A stretch of DNA of 64,000 nucleotides, taken from positions 310,001-374,000 of the forward strand of contig NZ_JGZI01000010.1 in the NCBI RefSeq assembly GCF_000741705.1, read 5' to 3'. The stretch is from Bifidobacterium psychraerophilum. GTDB taxonomy: Bacteria > Actinomycetota > Actinomycetes > Actinomycetales > Bifidobacteriaceae. This document shows positions 39,328 through 48,782 of the stretch, piece by piece. The notes below the pieces were generated by a model, which saw nothing but the letters and a program-made list of their open reading frames with translations, made no database searches and had not been told where the DNA came from. A program made the position numbers and the translations under genes. How positions within the stretch are numbered: the first letter of the stretch is position 1; each line of letters begins with the position of its first letter.

Positions 39328-40160
39328 ACAGTTCCGTGAATTTTTCATTCGATCCGAGCTGGATGGAGACCCTGCACGCGCCTTTCATGGTGAACGCCGC
39401 ACTGGCCGGCCTGTGCATCGCCGTTGCCGCCGGAGTCATGGGCTACTTCACCATCGCCCGGCATTCGACCTTCGCCGCCCACGCGCTCGCCCATATCGGC
39501 CTGCCCGGGGCCACGGGAGCCGTGCTCTTCGGATTGCCCGTCTCGGTGGGGCTCGGGGTGTTCGCCCTCGGCGGGGCCCTGGTCATCGGGGCCTTGGGCA
39601 AACGCGCCACTCAGCGGGAAATCGCCACAGGCACCGTGCTGGCCTTCGCGACCGGTCTCGGTTTGTTCTTCGCCAGATTGTCGACCTCGGCTTCGCAACA
39701 GATGCAATCGATTCTCTTCGGTTCCATTCTGACCATCACCAGCTCGCAGATCATCGGCTTCCTGATCTTCGATGTGCTGCTGATCCTTCTGGTCACCATC
39801 GTCTATCGTCCCCTGCTCTTCAGCTCTCTCGACGAGCAGGTCGCCCAGGCCAAGGGCATCAATATCGCGGTGATGAATGTCATCTTCATGGCGATGATGG
39901 CCGGTGTGATCACCATCGCTGTCCCGGCGGTGGGAACCCTGCTGATTTTCGCCCTGGTCGTCACTCCTGCGGCGACGGCGAATATCATCGTCGCATCGCC
40001 CTTCCGCGCGATGATTCTCGCCGGAGCGCTCTGCCTCGTCTCCATATGGGGTGGTCTGGTGCTCTCGGCGATGTTCCCGACCCCGCCGAGTTTCATGATC
40101 GTCAGCATCTCCACCGTGCTCTGGGCGATCACCAAATTCGTGGCCTCACGCAGATCGTAG
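39324..40160 (+). CDS. Metal ABC transporter permease
   Basis: Membrane channel subunit of the ABC-3 family, 278 residues with eight or nine helices. Family landmarks are GYFTIARHSTFAAHALAHIGLPG near the N-terminus, SILFGSILTIT in the middle and PAVGTLLIFALVVTPAATA. The start ATG overlaps the stop of the ATPase gene, showing translational coupling. It ends 33 bp before the convergent ispF, with no clear terminator. Confidence 0.94.
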   Translation: MNSSVNFSFDPSWMETLHAPFMVNAALAGLCIAVAAGVMGYFTIARHSTFAAHALAHIGLPGATGAVLFGLPVSVGLGVFALGGALVIGALGKRATQREIATGTVLAFATGLGLFFARLSTSASQQMQSILFGSILTITSSQIIGFLIFDVLLILLVTIVYRPLLFSSLDEQVAQAKGINIAVMNVIFMAMMAGVITIAVPAVGTLLIFALVVTPAATANIIVASPFRAMILAGALCLVSIWGGLVLSAMFPTPPSFMIVSISTVLWAITKFVASRRS

Positions 40161-40193
40161 GGCGGGCCGCTCGGGCAGCGGTCATAGGCGTGA

Positions 40194-40727
40194 TTACAGT
40201 GTCGTGTGCTGAATCAAGGTAGCCGTCGCCATGGCCGCGATGCCTTGTCCGTCACCAGTGAAGCCCATGCCATCGGTGGTCGATGCGGTAAGCGTCACCG
40301 GCGCCCCAAGCGCCTGACTCATCGCCACGGAGGCATCCTGCCTGCGTGGCGCGACCCGGGGCCGCTGCGCCACCACGACCACGCTGCCGCCGTTGACCGA
40401 CCAGCCGTTGCCCGCAAGCATCACCGATATCTCACGTATCATGTCGCGCCCATGCATATGAGCACCCTTGGATTGCGGTCCGACGCCGAAGAAGGAACCG
40501 ATATCGCCGAGACCCGCGGCGGAGAGCAACGCGTCGATCAGTGCATGCGCCGCAACGTCGCCATCTGAATCACCGGACAGCCCCGTGAGGCCTTCGGCTT
40601 CGGCATCCTCCCAGCGCATGCAGGCGAGCCACAGCCCCCTGCCACTGTCCGGCGATGAAAACCTGTGGGCGTCGAATCCCATACCCACCCGCATGGCAGC
40701 GATTCCTGAATTAGCGTCATCCGTCAT
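40194..40727 (-). CDS. ispF: 2-C-methyl-D-erythritol 2,4-cyclodiphosphate synthase
   Basis: Fifth enzyme of the non-mevalonate isoprenoid pathway, trimeric and zinc-dependent. Zinc ligands are visible in GFDAHRF (Asp, His) and DGDVAAHALIDALLSAAGLGDIG (His), and the C-terminal TASTTDGMGFTGDGQGIAAMA is typical. ATG 40727 (177 residues) is chosen because homologues need only a few residues before MRVGMGFDAH; ATG 40694 is the shorter option. The frame extends to 40841 without support. The two genes on either side are unrelated. Confidence 0.94.
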   Translation of the reverse strand: MTDDANSGIAAMRVGMGFDAHRFSSPDSGRGLWLACMRWEDAEAEGLTGLSGDSDGDVAAHALIDALLSAAGLGDIGSFFGVGPQSKGAHMHGRDMIREISVMLAGNGWSVNGGSVVVVAQRPRVAPRRQDASVAMSQALGAPVTLTASTTDGMGFTGDGQGIAAMATATLIQHTTL

Positions 40728-40803
40728 AACAAGTCCCATCGTCGTCAGGCATGTCGTCATCGATGTGCGAATGCCTGTGCCCTGCGGTGCATGGCCTCTG
40801 CAT

Positions 40804-40845
40804 ATGGGTGAGGGGCCGGATCCCTTCATCCGGCCCCTCACCCAT
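40804..40845 (-). terminator. Perfect 18-bp hairpin terminating carD
   Basis: Bases 40804-40821 pair exactly with 40828-40845, loop CCCTTC. It lies 14 bp beyond the carD stop, on its minus-strand side, and upstream of ispF. Confidence 0.8.
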
Positions 40846-40859
40846 GCCTGTCATACTGC

Positions 40860-41453
40860 TTACTTCTTCGACTTCTTGCTCTCCGCATCCAGACGCGCAA
40901 GCGTCTCGGTCGCGGGTTCCTTCGGTGTTTTGGAATGATGCTTATCATCCCCGGGCCGCGGATCGGCATAGCCGAGATTGACGTCCAGAAGGCGCTGCGC
41001 CTCCTCCTCGTCCAGACCTTCCGAAAGCGCGATCTCGGAGGTCAGGATGCTCCGTGCCTTCGTCAGCATGCGCTTCTCCCCTGCGGAAAGGCCATGCTCA
41101 TCGACATCCCGCTGAGCGAGGTCACGCACCACCTCGGCGATTTTGTTGACGTCACCCGTGGCGATCTTCTCGACATTGAGCTTGTAGCGGCGTGACCAGT
41201 TCATCTCCTTCTCGATGATGGGTGTGCGCAGGATCTCGAAGACCTTGGCCACCTCGCGAGCGCCGACGATGTCTCGCACGCCGACCTTTTTCGCGTTATC
41301 AACGGGGACATTAATCACGAGACCATCCGAGGACAACACGGAAAGCTGGATGTACTGCCGGGTTATCCCTTTGACCGTCCGTTCGGTGATGGCCTCAACC
41401 TTTGCTGCGCCGTGACGCGGATAGACAACCATATCGCCGACGTTATATGCCAT
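40860..41453 (-). CDS. carD: CarD-family RNA polymerase-binding regulator
   Basis: Global regulator that stabilises open promoter complexes, especially at stable-RNA promoters in actinobacteria. The N-terminal RNA-polymerase-interacting domain opens MAYNVGDMVVYPRHGAAKVE, and the helical DNA-binding part has RRYKLNVEKIATGDVNKIAEVVRDL (the conserved region around the wedge residue). 197 residues; the last 35 are charged and Lys-rich. ATG 41453 follows GGAGGG. It shares its upstream region with divergent glgB. Confidence 0.96.
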   Translation of the reverse strand: MAYNVGDMVVYPRHGAAKVEAITERTVKGITRQYIQLSVLSSDGLVINVPVDNAKKVGVRDIVGAREVAKVFEILRTPIIEKEMNWSRRYKLNVEKIATGDVNKIAEVVRDLAQRDVDEHGLSAGEKRMLTKARSILTSEIALSEGLDEEEAQRLLDVNLGYADPRPGDDKHHSKTPKEPATETLARLDAESKKSKK

Positions 41454-41561
41454 GAACCCTCCATACTAAATGCAAAACTCGAATAATTCTGCCATAACGG
41501 TCAGACTTGTGCCTGTGCATCCGTATCGGGGGAACACGGTATCCCCAATGCGCTGAGAGCA

Positions 41562-41576
41562 TATAGACTCAATATA
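41562..41576 (+). promoter_or_regulatory. Candidate -10 box of leaderless glgB
   Basis: TAGACT (41564-41569) lies six bases before the glgB ATG, and there is no Shine-Dalgarno. This spacing would start the message at or next to the start codon. Confidence 0.45.
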
Positions 41577-43828
41577 TGGAGACTCTAAATATAGATGACC
41601 ACCGTACAACGCCGTCACCCGTGGACTATGGCGTCCTCGATTCAGTCAGCAATGCAAGATTCTATAATCCGCACGCGATTCTCGGAGGGCATCTCGGCAG
41701 CGAAGAGGCCGAGGGCTCGGTGACGATACGGACACTGAGACCGTTGGCGAAGCACGTCGTCATCATCACCCAGTCCGGTGAGTACACGGCCCAGCACGAG
41801 TTCAACGGCATCTTCACCGCCGTGGTCCCCGCGCAAAGCAGCGGGTCGCAATGGTCGGTGCCCGATTACCGGATACGCACCACCTATGAGAACGGGGTGA
41901 CGTTGGTGGAGGACGATCCCTATCGCTATCTGCCGACGGTCGGTGATGTGGATATCTATCTCTTTGGCGAGGGAAGGCATGAACGTCTGTGGGAGGTTCT
42001 TGGCGCGCATGTCCTGCATTATGACGATCCGATGGGATCCGCCGACGGGACGCCGGGGCGACAGGTCGATGGGGTGTCCTTCGCGGTCTGGGCTCCGAAT
42101 GCGCATGCGGTCCGGGTGGTGGGAGACTTCAACTCCTGGGATGGTCGCAGGCACGCGATGCGCGAGATCGGATCCTCCGGCATATGGGAGATCTTCATAC
42201 CCGGCCTGCATGCGGGGGCGCTCTACAAATTCGAAATCCTCAATGCCAATGGCGAGTGGAAGATGAAGGCCGATCCGATGGAGCGCGGCCACCAGATCCC
42301 TCCGGCCACGGCCTCCATCGTGGTTGATTCCCATCATGTCTGGAAGGATGAGGACTGGATGGATCGTCGCAGGCGCAGCGATCCCCATGCCGGCCCGATC
42401 AGCATCTACGAGGTCCATGCGGGAAGTTGGAAAGAGGGCCTCGATTACCATGAGCTCGCGGATCAACTGGTCGACTATGTCAAGAAACTCGGTTTCACGC
42501 ATGTCGAGTTCATGCCGCTGACGCAGCACCCGTTCACCGGCTCTTGGGGATATCAGGTGACCGGCTACTACGCCCCGGATTCCCGTCATGGCTCCTATGA
42601 CGACATGAAGTATCTGATCGACTCATTGCATCAGGCCGGCATCGGCGTGGTGATGGATTGGGTTCCGGCGCATTTCCCCAAAGACGACTTCGCGCTCGGA
42701 CGCTTCGACGGGACGCCATTGTATGAGGATCCCGATCCCCAGCGTGGTGAGCATCCCGACTGGGGTACCTACGTCTTCAATTTCGGACGCAACGAGGTAC
42801 GCAATTTCCTGGTCGCCAACGCCCTGTTCTGGTTGTCGGAATTCCATATCGACGCCTTGCGAGTGGATGCGGTGTCTTCGATGCTGTATCTCGATTACAG
42901 CCGCAAGGACGGCGAATGGCACCCGAACATCTACGGCGGACGTGAGAACCTCGAGGCCATCTCCTTCCTCCAGGAGACGACGGCCACGGCTTACCGTGAC
43001 AATCCCGGCATCATGATGATCGCCGAGGAATCCACCTCATGGCAGGGCGTCACCGCACCGACCGATGCCGGTGGTCTCGGATTCGGGCTCAAATGGAATA
43101 TGGGATGGATGCACGACACGCTCGAATACATGCATGAGAGTCCCATCAACCGTAAATACCATCATGATGAGATCACCTTCTCGATGGTCTATGCCTATTC
43201 CGAGCATTATGTGCTCCCGATATCCCATGACGAAGTCGTTCATGGCAAGGGATCGTTGATGGAACGCATGCCCGGTGACGATTGGCAGCGTTTCGCCGGC
43301 GTCAGGGCGCTTTTCGCCTACCAGTGGGCCCATCCCGGCAAGAAGCTGACCTTCATGGGCAACGAAATGGCCCAGTTCGGCGAATGGAACAACGAGCACA
43401 GCATCGACTGGGACTCGCTGAACTGGAAGGATCACCAAGGCGTGCAGCGGCTGGTCTCCGATCTGAATGCACTGTACCGGAACAGCCCCGCGTTGTGGAG
43501 CCAGGATTTCGATCCGGCAGGGTTCCAATGGCTGACGAGTGACGACTCCGATCACAATGTGCTGAGCTTCCTGCGCATCGGCAGTGGAGGCGAGCAGATC
43601 GTCGTTGTGGTCAACTTCTCAGGAAACGCTTGGCAGGACTACCAGGTACCGCTTCCCCAGGGCGGTGCATGGAAGGAGATGCTGACTACTGACGACGCGA
43701 TTTACGGAGGTTCCGACATCCATAATGGAAGCTTCGTGGCGCAGGAGGAAGCCTATCATTCTCGTGAATGGTCGGTGAAACTCACGATTCCTGCGCTAGG
43801 AGCACTATTCTTGGTACCTGAGGACTGA
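41576..43828 (+). CDS. glgB: 1,4-alpha-glucan branching enzyme
   Basis: Creates alpha-1,6 branches in glycogen. 750 residues: an N-terminal extra domain, CBM48 ([13 protein letters not shown]), a GH13 barrel with [15 protein letters not shown] (nucleophile Asp), [10 protein letters not shown] (acid/base Glu) and [11 protein letters not shown], and a C-terminal beta domain. ATG 41576 has no ribosome binding site but a -10-like box six bases upstream. It is followed closely (39 bp) by a two-component system, which may be co-transcribed. Its partner in glycogen turnover, glgX, is encoded at 21 kb. Confidence 0.97.
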   Translation: METLNIDDHRTTPSPVDYGVLDSVSNARFYNPHAILGGHLGSEEAEGSVTIRTLRPLAKHVVIITQSGEYTAQHEFNGIFTAVVPAQSSGSQWSVPDYRIRTTYENGVTLVEDDPYRYLPTVGDVDIYLFGEGRHERLWEVLGAHVLHYDDPMGSADGTPGRQVDGVSFAVWAPNAHAVRVVGDFNSWDGRRHAMREIGSSGIWEIFIPGLHAGALYKFEILNANGEWKMKADPMERGHQIPPATASIVVDSHHVWKDEDWMDRRRRSDPHAGPISIYEVHAGSWKEGLDYHELADQLVDYVKKLGFTHVEFMPLTQHPFTGSWGYQVTGYYAPDSRHGSYDDMKYLIDSLHQAGIGVVMDWVPAHFPKDDFALGRFDGTPLYEDPDPQRGEHPDWGTYVFNFGRNEVRNFLVANALFWLSEFHIDALRVDAVSSMLYLDYSRKDGEWHPNIYGGRENLEAISFLQETTATAYRDNPGIMMIAEESTSWQGVTAPTDAGGLGFGLKWNMGWMHDTLEYMHESPINRKYHHDEITFSMVYAYSEHYVLPISHDEVVHGKGSLMERMPGDDWQRFAGVRALFAYQWAHPGKKLTFMGNEMAQFGEWNNEHSIDWDSLNWKDHQGVQRLVSDLNALYRNSPALWSQDFDPAGFQWLTSDDSDHNVLSFLRIGSGGEQIVVVVNFSGNAWQDYQVPLPQGGAWKEMLTTDDAIYGGSDIHNGSFVAQEEAYHSREWSVKLTIPALGALFLVPED

Positions 43829-43867
43829 CACGATGCACCTTGAGCGCATCCACAAAGTAAGGCTAAC

Positions 43868-44605
43868 GTGAGTATGATCAATAATTCAATGTCTCCCGCA
43901 AAACCGCATACGATCCTGGTGGTCGAGGATGAACCGACGTTGGCCACGGCCATCGCACAGCGACTGACGGCGGAGGGTTGGACGGCGAGGGTTGCATCCG
44001 ATGGAGCCAGCGCGGTTCAGGCTGCGGCACAGTTGCGCCCGCATCTGGTGATCATGGATATCATGCTTCCCGTCATGGATGGTCTTGAGGCCACCAAGCG
44101 CATCGTCGCCGAAAGGCCCGTGCCGGTGCTTATCCTCACCGCACGCGATGACGAGGCGGACAAGGTGATCGGTCTCGGCGCAGGAGCCGATGACTACATG
44201 ACCAAGCCCTTCTCGATGAGAGAGCTGATCGCACGGTGCAAGGCGCTGCTCCGCAGGGTCGAGAGGGCCAAGGTCATTGCGAAGAATTCGGAAAACGAGA
44301 AGGTGCTCGATTTCGGCTCGCTGATCATCGACCCCGCCCAGCGCATCGTCACGATGGATGGCACGCAGATCCATCTGACACCTACGGAATTCGATCTGCT
44401 GGCCACACTCGCCCGTAAGCCGAAGTCCGTGCTCACACGCGAGAAACTGCTCGAGGAGGTCTGGGACTGGGTGGATGCCTCCGGAACCCGTACGGTCGAT
44501 TCGCATGTCAAGGCATTGCGGCACAAGCTCGGCTCGGAGATGATCAGAACCGTGCACGGAGTCGGATATGCCTTCGAACCACCGGAATCAGGTCCGGCAG
44601 CCTGA
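43868..44605 (+). CDS. OmpR/PhoB-family response regulator
   Basis: Two-component DNA-binding regulator, 245 residues. Receiver: ILVVEDEPTLATAIA, phosphoacceptor Asp64 in VIMDIMLPVMDG, VLILTAR and YMTKPF. The winged-helix C-terminal domain has LTPTEFDLLATLARKP and RTVDSHVKALRHKLG. The start is GTG 43868, with TAAGG five bases upstream; ATG 43874 is possible. It is followed after 51 bp by its kinase. Ligand and targets cannot be told from sequence; the position after glgB hints at an envelope or metabolic stress role. Confidence 0.93.
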   Translation: MSMINNSMSPAKPHTILVVEDEPTLATAIAQRLTAEGWTARVASDGASAVQAAAQLRPHLVIMDIMLPVMDGLEATKRIVAERPVPVLILTARDDEADKVIGLGAGADDYMTKPFSMRELIARCKALLRRVERAKVIAKNSENEKVLDFGSLIIDPAQRIVTMDGTQIHLTPTEFDLLATLARKPKSVLTREKLLEEVWDWVDASGTRTVDSHVKALRHKLGSEMIRTVHGVGYAFEPPESGPAA

Positions 44606-44656
44606 TCGCCATCGTCAACCGCCACAACGCTCAGGGAACAGGTTTCGCACAACACC

Positions 44657-45748
44657 ATGCAAAAGGCTTCGAAGCATAGCTCTTCACCACATGTGGATCC
44701 AGAACGACCTATCGGTTTTCTTTCCTCGCTGAAGGGCGAGCTGAGCATGCTGATTACGATTTCCACGGCCATCGCCTTCGTGATGGCCTGGTTTCTGCTC
44801 AAGGTCGGATGGAGCGGATGGATCTCGATGCCACTGACCCTGATTGTGGCCCTTGGCATCACCTACGTCTTCTCCAGGGGGCTCACCTCTCCCCTGCGGC
44901 AGATGCGCGACGCGGCCACGGCGATGTCCGGCGGCGACTACACCGTCAGGGTGCAGGCGGCGACGCTCAGCCACGATGAGGTGGGGCAACTGGCCAGATC
45001 CTTCAACGAGATGGCCGAAGAGCTGCAGCATGCCGATCAGATGCGTCTGGACATGGTGGCCAACGTCAGCCACGAACTGCGCACCCCGGTCTCCGCACTG
45101 CAGGCGATGGTCGAGAACATGGCCGATGGCGTGACCGAGCCCACCGAAGCCAATCTCGACAGCATTCTTGATCAGACGCATCGGCTCTCGGATCTGATCG
45201 CCTTCCTCCTCGACCTCTCCCGCATGGAAGCCGGTGCGGCCAGCCTGGAAATCGATGCCTTCGACTTTGCGGACTTCATCGACGAAACCGTGGAACCCTT
45301 GGAGATAGCCGATGCCGGACACGCCCACGACATCCGCATGGATGTGCCGGAAGGCATCACGATGGAGGGTGATCAGGATCGTTTGCGTCAGCTCTTTACC
45401 AATATCATCGCCAACGCTCTGAAACACTCCGCAGATGGCACCACCGTGCTCATCGAGGCCCACGAGGGAGAGGACGAGGGAACCATCGTGACCAATGTGG
45501 TCAACTATGGTTCGCAGATTCCGCAGGAGGCCCGCTCCGACATCTTCCGACGCTTCGTCAAGGGCAAAGCCGGCCCCGGAACGGAATCAGGCGGTACCGG
45601 TCTGGGACTGTCCATCGCGCGCTGGGCCGCCCAACTGCATGGCGGCAGCATCGTCGTGGTGGACGATCCGCGCGGCGCCGACTTTGAGATCACGCTGCCC
45701 AAATACCATATGGCCCAATATCAGGGCACCACGGTTCAGCGCCCTTAG
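44657..45748 (+). CDS. HAMP-domain sensor histidine kinase
   Basis: Membrane kinase of 363 residues partnering the preceding regulator. It has two closely spaced membrane helices (about 31-71) with almost no extracellular loop, then HAMP, a HisKA segment with NVSHELRTPVSALQ (phosphoacceptor His139) and an ATPase domain with FTNIIANALKHS and TGLGLSIARW. The tiny sensor loop suggests detection within the membrane. It ends 111 bp before the umuD start. Confidence 0.93.
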   Translation: MQKASKHSSSPHVDPERPIGFLSSLKGELSMLITISTAIAFVMAWFLLKVGWSGWISMPLTLIVALGITYVFSRGLTSPLRQMRDAATAMSGGDYTVRVQAATLSHDEVGQLARSFNEMAEELQHADQMRLDMVANVSHELRTPVSALQAMVENMADGVTEPTEANLDSILDQTHRLSDLIAFLLDLSRMEAGAASLEIDAFDFADFIDETVEPLEIADAGHAHDIRMDVPEGITMEGDQDRLRQLFTNIIANALKHSADGTTVLIEAHEGEDEGTIVTNVVNYGSQIPQEARSDIFRRFVKGKAGPGTESGGTGLGLSIARWAAQLHGGSIVVVDDPRGADFEITLPKYHMAQYQGTTVQRP

Positions 45749-45846
45749 GAGCATGCCCTTCCCTCCGGTGCTTCCCGCCTCAAGAGCTCCGGGAAGCGCT
45801 GGAGGCGGAATACTCCGAACGATGACGAATCGACATCCGGACATGC

Positions 45847-45868
45847 TATATTCGAACATATGTTCGAA
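45847..45868 (+). promoter_or_regulatory. umuD promoter with LexA (SOS) box
   Basis: A -10 box TATATT (45847-45852) lies seven bases before ATG 45860. The perfect palindrome TTCGAACATATGTTCGAA (45851-45868) contains GAAC-N4-GTTC, the actinobacterial LexA site, and covers both the transcription start and the start codon. A possible -35, TGACGA, is at 45823-45828. Confidence 0.85.
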
Positions 45869-46507
45869 ACTTCCGAAAGCCGTCCGATCCCCCGTGGCTC
45901 GATCCCCCGTGGCTCGATCCCCCATGGCTCGATCTTCCACGCCCTGATCCAGCCGACGCCGGTGCCGCTCGCGTTGGAATCCGTCAGGGCCGGGTTCCCA
46001 TCGGTCGCCCAGGATTATTTCGCCGGGGACTTCAGCTTCGATGAGAACGTCATCATCCACCCGGATACCACCTTCATCCTTAAAGTCGCCGGTGACTCGA
46101 TGGAGGGTGCCGGCATCTTCGATGAGGATCTGCTGGTGGTGGACCGCTCCCTGGAACCGCAGGAGGGTGACGTCGTCGTAGCCATCCTGGATGACGAACT
46201 GACGGTGAAACGGCTGCTTATGCACGGGCACGTACCGATCCTCCATGCGGAGAATGCCCGGTATCCCGATTTCATACCCCAGGACGATCAGAGCCTCTCC
46301 ATCTGGGGAGTGGTGACCGGTAACTACCACAGCCAACGGAACACGACCATGATCCACCACGGCAATACCCCATCCGGGCACACACCCCTCCCGGGGGTCT
46401 CCTCATCGTCGGCGGCGGCACGGACCGAAGCGGCGCCACAGACCGGGGCATCCAGAGACGCCAAGGCACGGGTCAACAGCGCCTACGCCTCATCAGGGTG
46501 GCGATGA
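45860..46507 (+). CDS. umuD: UmuD-like translesion-polymerase subunit (S24 self-cleaving)
   Basis: LexA-family serine self-protease that activates the UmuC polymerase after RecA-stimulated cleavage. Catalytic Ser80 lies in VAGDSMEG and Lys117 in TVKRLL; the cleavage bond is probably Ala44-Gly45 in SVRAGFPS. The N-terminus holds three repeats of Ile-Pro-Arg/His-Gly-Ser coded by a 15-bp tandem repeat. At 215 residues it is much longer than E. coli UmuD because of a 55-residue Ser/Ala/Pro-rich C-terminal tail. ATG 45860 lies within the LexA box and seven bases after a -10, so a leaderless message is likely. It overlaps umuC by four bases. Confidence 0.92.
   Translation: MFETSESRPIPRGSIPRGSIPHGSIFHALIQPTPVPLALESVRAGFPSVAQDYFAGDFSFDENVIIHPDTTFILKVAGDSMEGAGIFDEDLLVVDRSLEPQEGDVVVAILDDELTVKRLLMHGHVPILHAENARYPDFIPQDDQSLSIWGVVTGNYHSQRNTTMIHHGNTPSGHTPLPGVSSSSAAARTEAAPQTGASRDAKARVNSAYASSGWR
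45885..45934 (+). repeat. 15-bp tandem repeat in the umuD N-terminal coding region
   Basis: The unit CGATCCCCCGTGGCT occurs at 45885-45899 and 45900-45914 identically, at 45915-45929 with one change, then as a partial copy. Being in-frame, it encodes repeating Ile-Pro-Arg-Gly-Ser. Confidence 0.9.
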
Positions 46508-47949
46508 GCATGGCTGACGGCACGATCTCCGCAGACCCCGGCGCAGCCATCGAGGGCATCGAGAACGACGATGAGGCCTATGCGATGGTTGACGAGGATG
46601 CGGCGCTGAGCTCCGGGTCCGATGACGGACAGGACGCCCGGACTCCCCCGCGCTTCGTCCTGGCGGATGCCAACAGCTTTTTCGCCTCATGTGAAACGGT
46701 ATTCGACCCCTCCCTCGCCGGGCGCCCCGTGGTCGTGCTCTCGAATAATGACGGATGCGTGGTGGCGCGCAGCGCCGAAGCCAAACGGCTCGGCATCATC
46801 AATGGCACACCCTGGTTCAAGATCAGGGAGCAGGCAATGCACGATCACGTGGTGGCGCGCAGTTCGAACTATGAGCTGTATGCCAGCCTGTCGCATCGCA
46901 TGATGAGCGTCATGAGGAATTTCCTGCCCGATCAGGAGGTCTATTCCATCGACGAATGCTTCCTCAGGGCTACGGGCGAGGATGAGGCCTTGAGAAACAC
47001 ATGCTCCGACATGCGTGCCGCAGTGCTCAAGGGCGTCGGCATCCCCGTGAGCGTGGGGGTGGCGCCAAGCAAGACCCTCGCGAAGATCTCAAATCACTGG
47101 GCCAAGCAGCACAGCGGGAATGGCGGCATCACGCTGTGGAACCACATTGACCGGAAGCATGGCGATGAGGCCCTGGCCAGTGTTCCCATCGACGACATCT
47201 GGGGGGTCGGACGTCGACTGACCCGCAAACTCATGGGGATGGGGATCACCAACGCCCTTCAGCTCAGAGATGCGGATCCGGTGATGATACGCCACAGATT
47301 CTCGGTTATGTTGGAGCGCACCGTACTCGAGCTGAGGGGTGTTCCATGCATCGAGGCCGACTCGGATGCGAACGGCGGTGTACGCAAATCCCAGATCCTC
47401 TGTTCACGCATGTTCTCCTCGCCCGTCACAGGATTCGAAACACTGGCGCAGGCTCTCAGCGTCTACGCCCAGCAGGCCTGCCACAGGCTCCGCCGCCAGC
47501 ACGGTCTATGCGCACGCGTCGCCGCATTCAGCTCCACCAGCCCATACCGTCAGAACTACACGAGAATCTCCGGATCGGTGGTGCTCGACGATCCGAGCGA
47601 CAGCCCCATCATCATCGCCAAGGCGGCCTGTGACGCCTTGCGCCCCTACGTCGATCCGCATGCCCAGTACATCAGGGCGGGCGTGCTGCTGCTCGGCCTT
47701 TCCCAAGCCGATAGCTACCACACGCTGGAAGGTTTCGAAGCGTCCCGGGACGAACATGAACTCGGTTCGACCATCGAAGACATCTCCCGGCGCTTCGGGC
47801 CACGCCACGTCGGCATTGGATATGGCGGCATGAGAGGCGGCGGCCACCAGGATGCGGATACCGGGGCGCAGTGGACCATGCGTCGCGACATGCTCTCCGG
47901 GCGCTGCACAACGCGCTGGGATGAGCTGGCTGTGGTCCATGCCAGATAG
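46504..47949 (+). CDS. umuC: UmuC-like Y-family DNA polymerase
   Basis: Error-prone translesion polymerase (Pol V catalytic subunit). 481 residues with an acidic N-terminal extension of about 48 residues not usual for UmuC, then [14 protein letters not shown] (first catalytic Asp) and YSIDECFL (Asp-Glu), the thumb [15 protein letters not shown] and a little-finger domain. ATG 46504 overlaps the umuD stop (ATGA) and follows AGGGTGG, so it is translationally coupled and under the same LexA box. It is convergent with comF, seven bases apart. Confidence 0.95.
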   Translation: MSMADGTISADPGAAIEGIENDDEAYAMVDEDAALSSGSDDGQDARTPPRFVLADANSFFASCETVFDPSLAGRPVVVLSNNDGCVVARSAEAKRLGIINGTPWFKIREQAMHDHVVARSSNYELYASLSHRMMSVMRNFLPDQEVYSIDECFLRATGEDEALRNTCSDMRAAVLKGVGIPVSVGVAPSKTLAKISNHWAKQHSGNGGITLWNHIDRKHGDEALASVPIDDIWGVGRRLTRKLMGMGITNALQLRDADPVMIRHRFSVMLERTVLELRGVPCIEADSDANGGVRKSQILCSRMFSSPVTGFETLAQALSVYAQQACHRLRRQHGLCARVAAFSSTSPYRQNYTRISGSVVLDDPSDSPIIIAKAACDALRPYVDPHAQYIRAGVLLLGLSQADSYHTLEGFEASRDEHELGSTIEDISRRFGPRHVGIGYGGMRGGGHQDADTGAQWTMRRDMLSGRCTTRWDELAVVHAR

Positions 47950-47956
47950 GTCGTCG

Positions 47957-48712
47957 TCACTCATGCCCCGCCGTGCTGGCGATCAGCAATGCGGTCAGGG
48001 TGCATAGGCCTTCATCACTCAAGGCCCGCATGCATTCGCGCAGCGTGGAGGCGGTGGTGATGATGTCATCGACCAGAATCACGCTGGAATATGCCTGAAG
48101 CCTCAGGCGGGAACGTACATGGACCAGCCCGTTGATTCTGTTCGCCCTGCCGCGTGATCCCGCGACCTGGACGGATTTCCCGGCATTGCCACGGATATCC
48201 AGCCCATTCACCAGACTGGCGTCAAGACCCGATGAGCGTAATTGCCTCACGACGGCACCCGCCAAATCCAAGGTGTGCAGACGCCCACGGTGACGCAGGG
48301 AATGGCGGGAGGAAGGCACCGGAACGACGGCGATCCGCATGGTCTTCACATCGGTCCGCCGGCGAAGCGCCGGGATTACGACGCGTCTGGCCAGTAGGGC
48401 CATGCTCGCCCCGAACACCCTGCCGAGTTCAAGATCGCCGTGATCCTTCCACGCCAGGATGGCGGCCCTGGTCGAACCGCGGTACAGGGCTGAGGCAAAG
48501 CAGAAGGCCATCGCCGTGCGGGGCATGGGCCTCGCCACAACATCGGACAGTCCACTGAGACATGACGGGCACAATAGCTGGTCAGGCATGTCGCATCCTG
48601 CGCAGCCGCGTGGGAACAGCAGGAATCCGAAGGCACGCAGACAGCGGGATGCCACCGTCCTGAAGCCGCCGTCACCGCGCAGCCCATCGAATCGTATATG
48701 CATGTGCAGCAT
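47957..48712 (-). CDS. comF: ComF-family phosphoribosyltransferase-like protein
   Basis: Predicted amidophosphoribosyltransferase of the ComF family, linked to DNA uptake in naturally competent bacteria; its role elsewhere is unclear. An N-terminal zinc-finger-like segment has two CxxC-like pairs (GCAGC, CPSC), then the type I PRTase PRPP-binding loop VILVDDIITTASTL at the C-terminal end. 251 residues from ATG 48712; GTG 48715 and ATG 48703 are alternatives. It lies 70 bp after the HAD phosphatase gene on the same strand. No other competence gene is present in the window. Confidence 0.88.
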   Translation of the reverse strand: MLHMHIRFDGLRGDGGFRTVASRCLRAFGFLLFPRGCAGCDMPDQLLCPSCLSGLSDVVARPMPRTAMAFCFASALYRGSTRAAILAWKDHGDLELGRVFGASMALLARRVVIPALRRRTDVKTMRIAVVPVPSSRHSLRHRGRLHTLDLAGAVVRQLRSSGLDASLVNGLDIRGNAGKSVQVAGSRGRANRINGLVHVRSRLRLQAYSSVILVDDIITTASTLRECMRALSDEGLCTLTALLIASTAGHE

Positions 48713-48782
48713 CACAACATGACGCCTGCCATCCGGCGTCCCCGGACGTCCATGGTGGTCGGATTACGGCCACCACCGGCCC

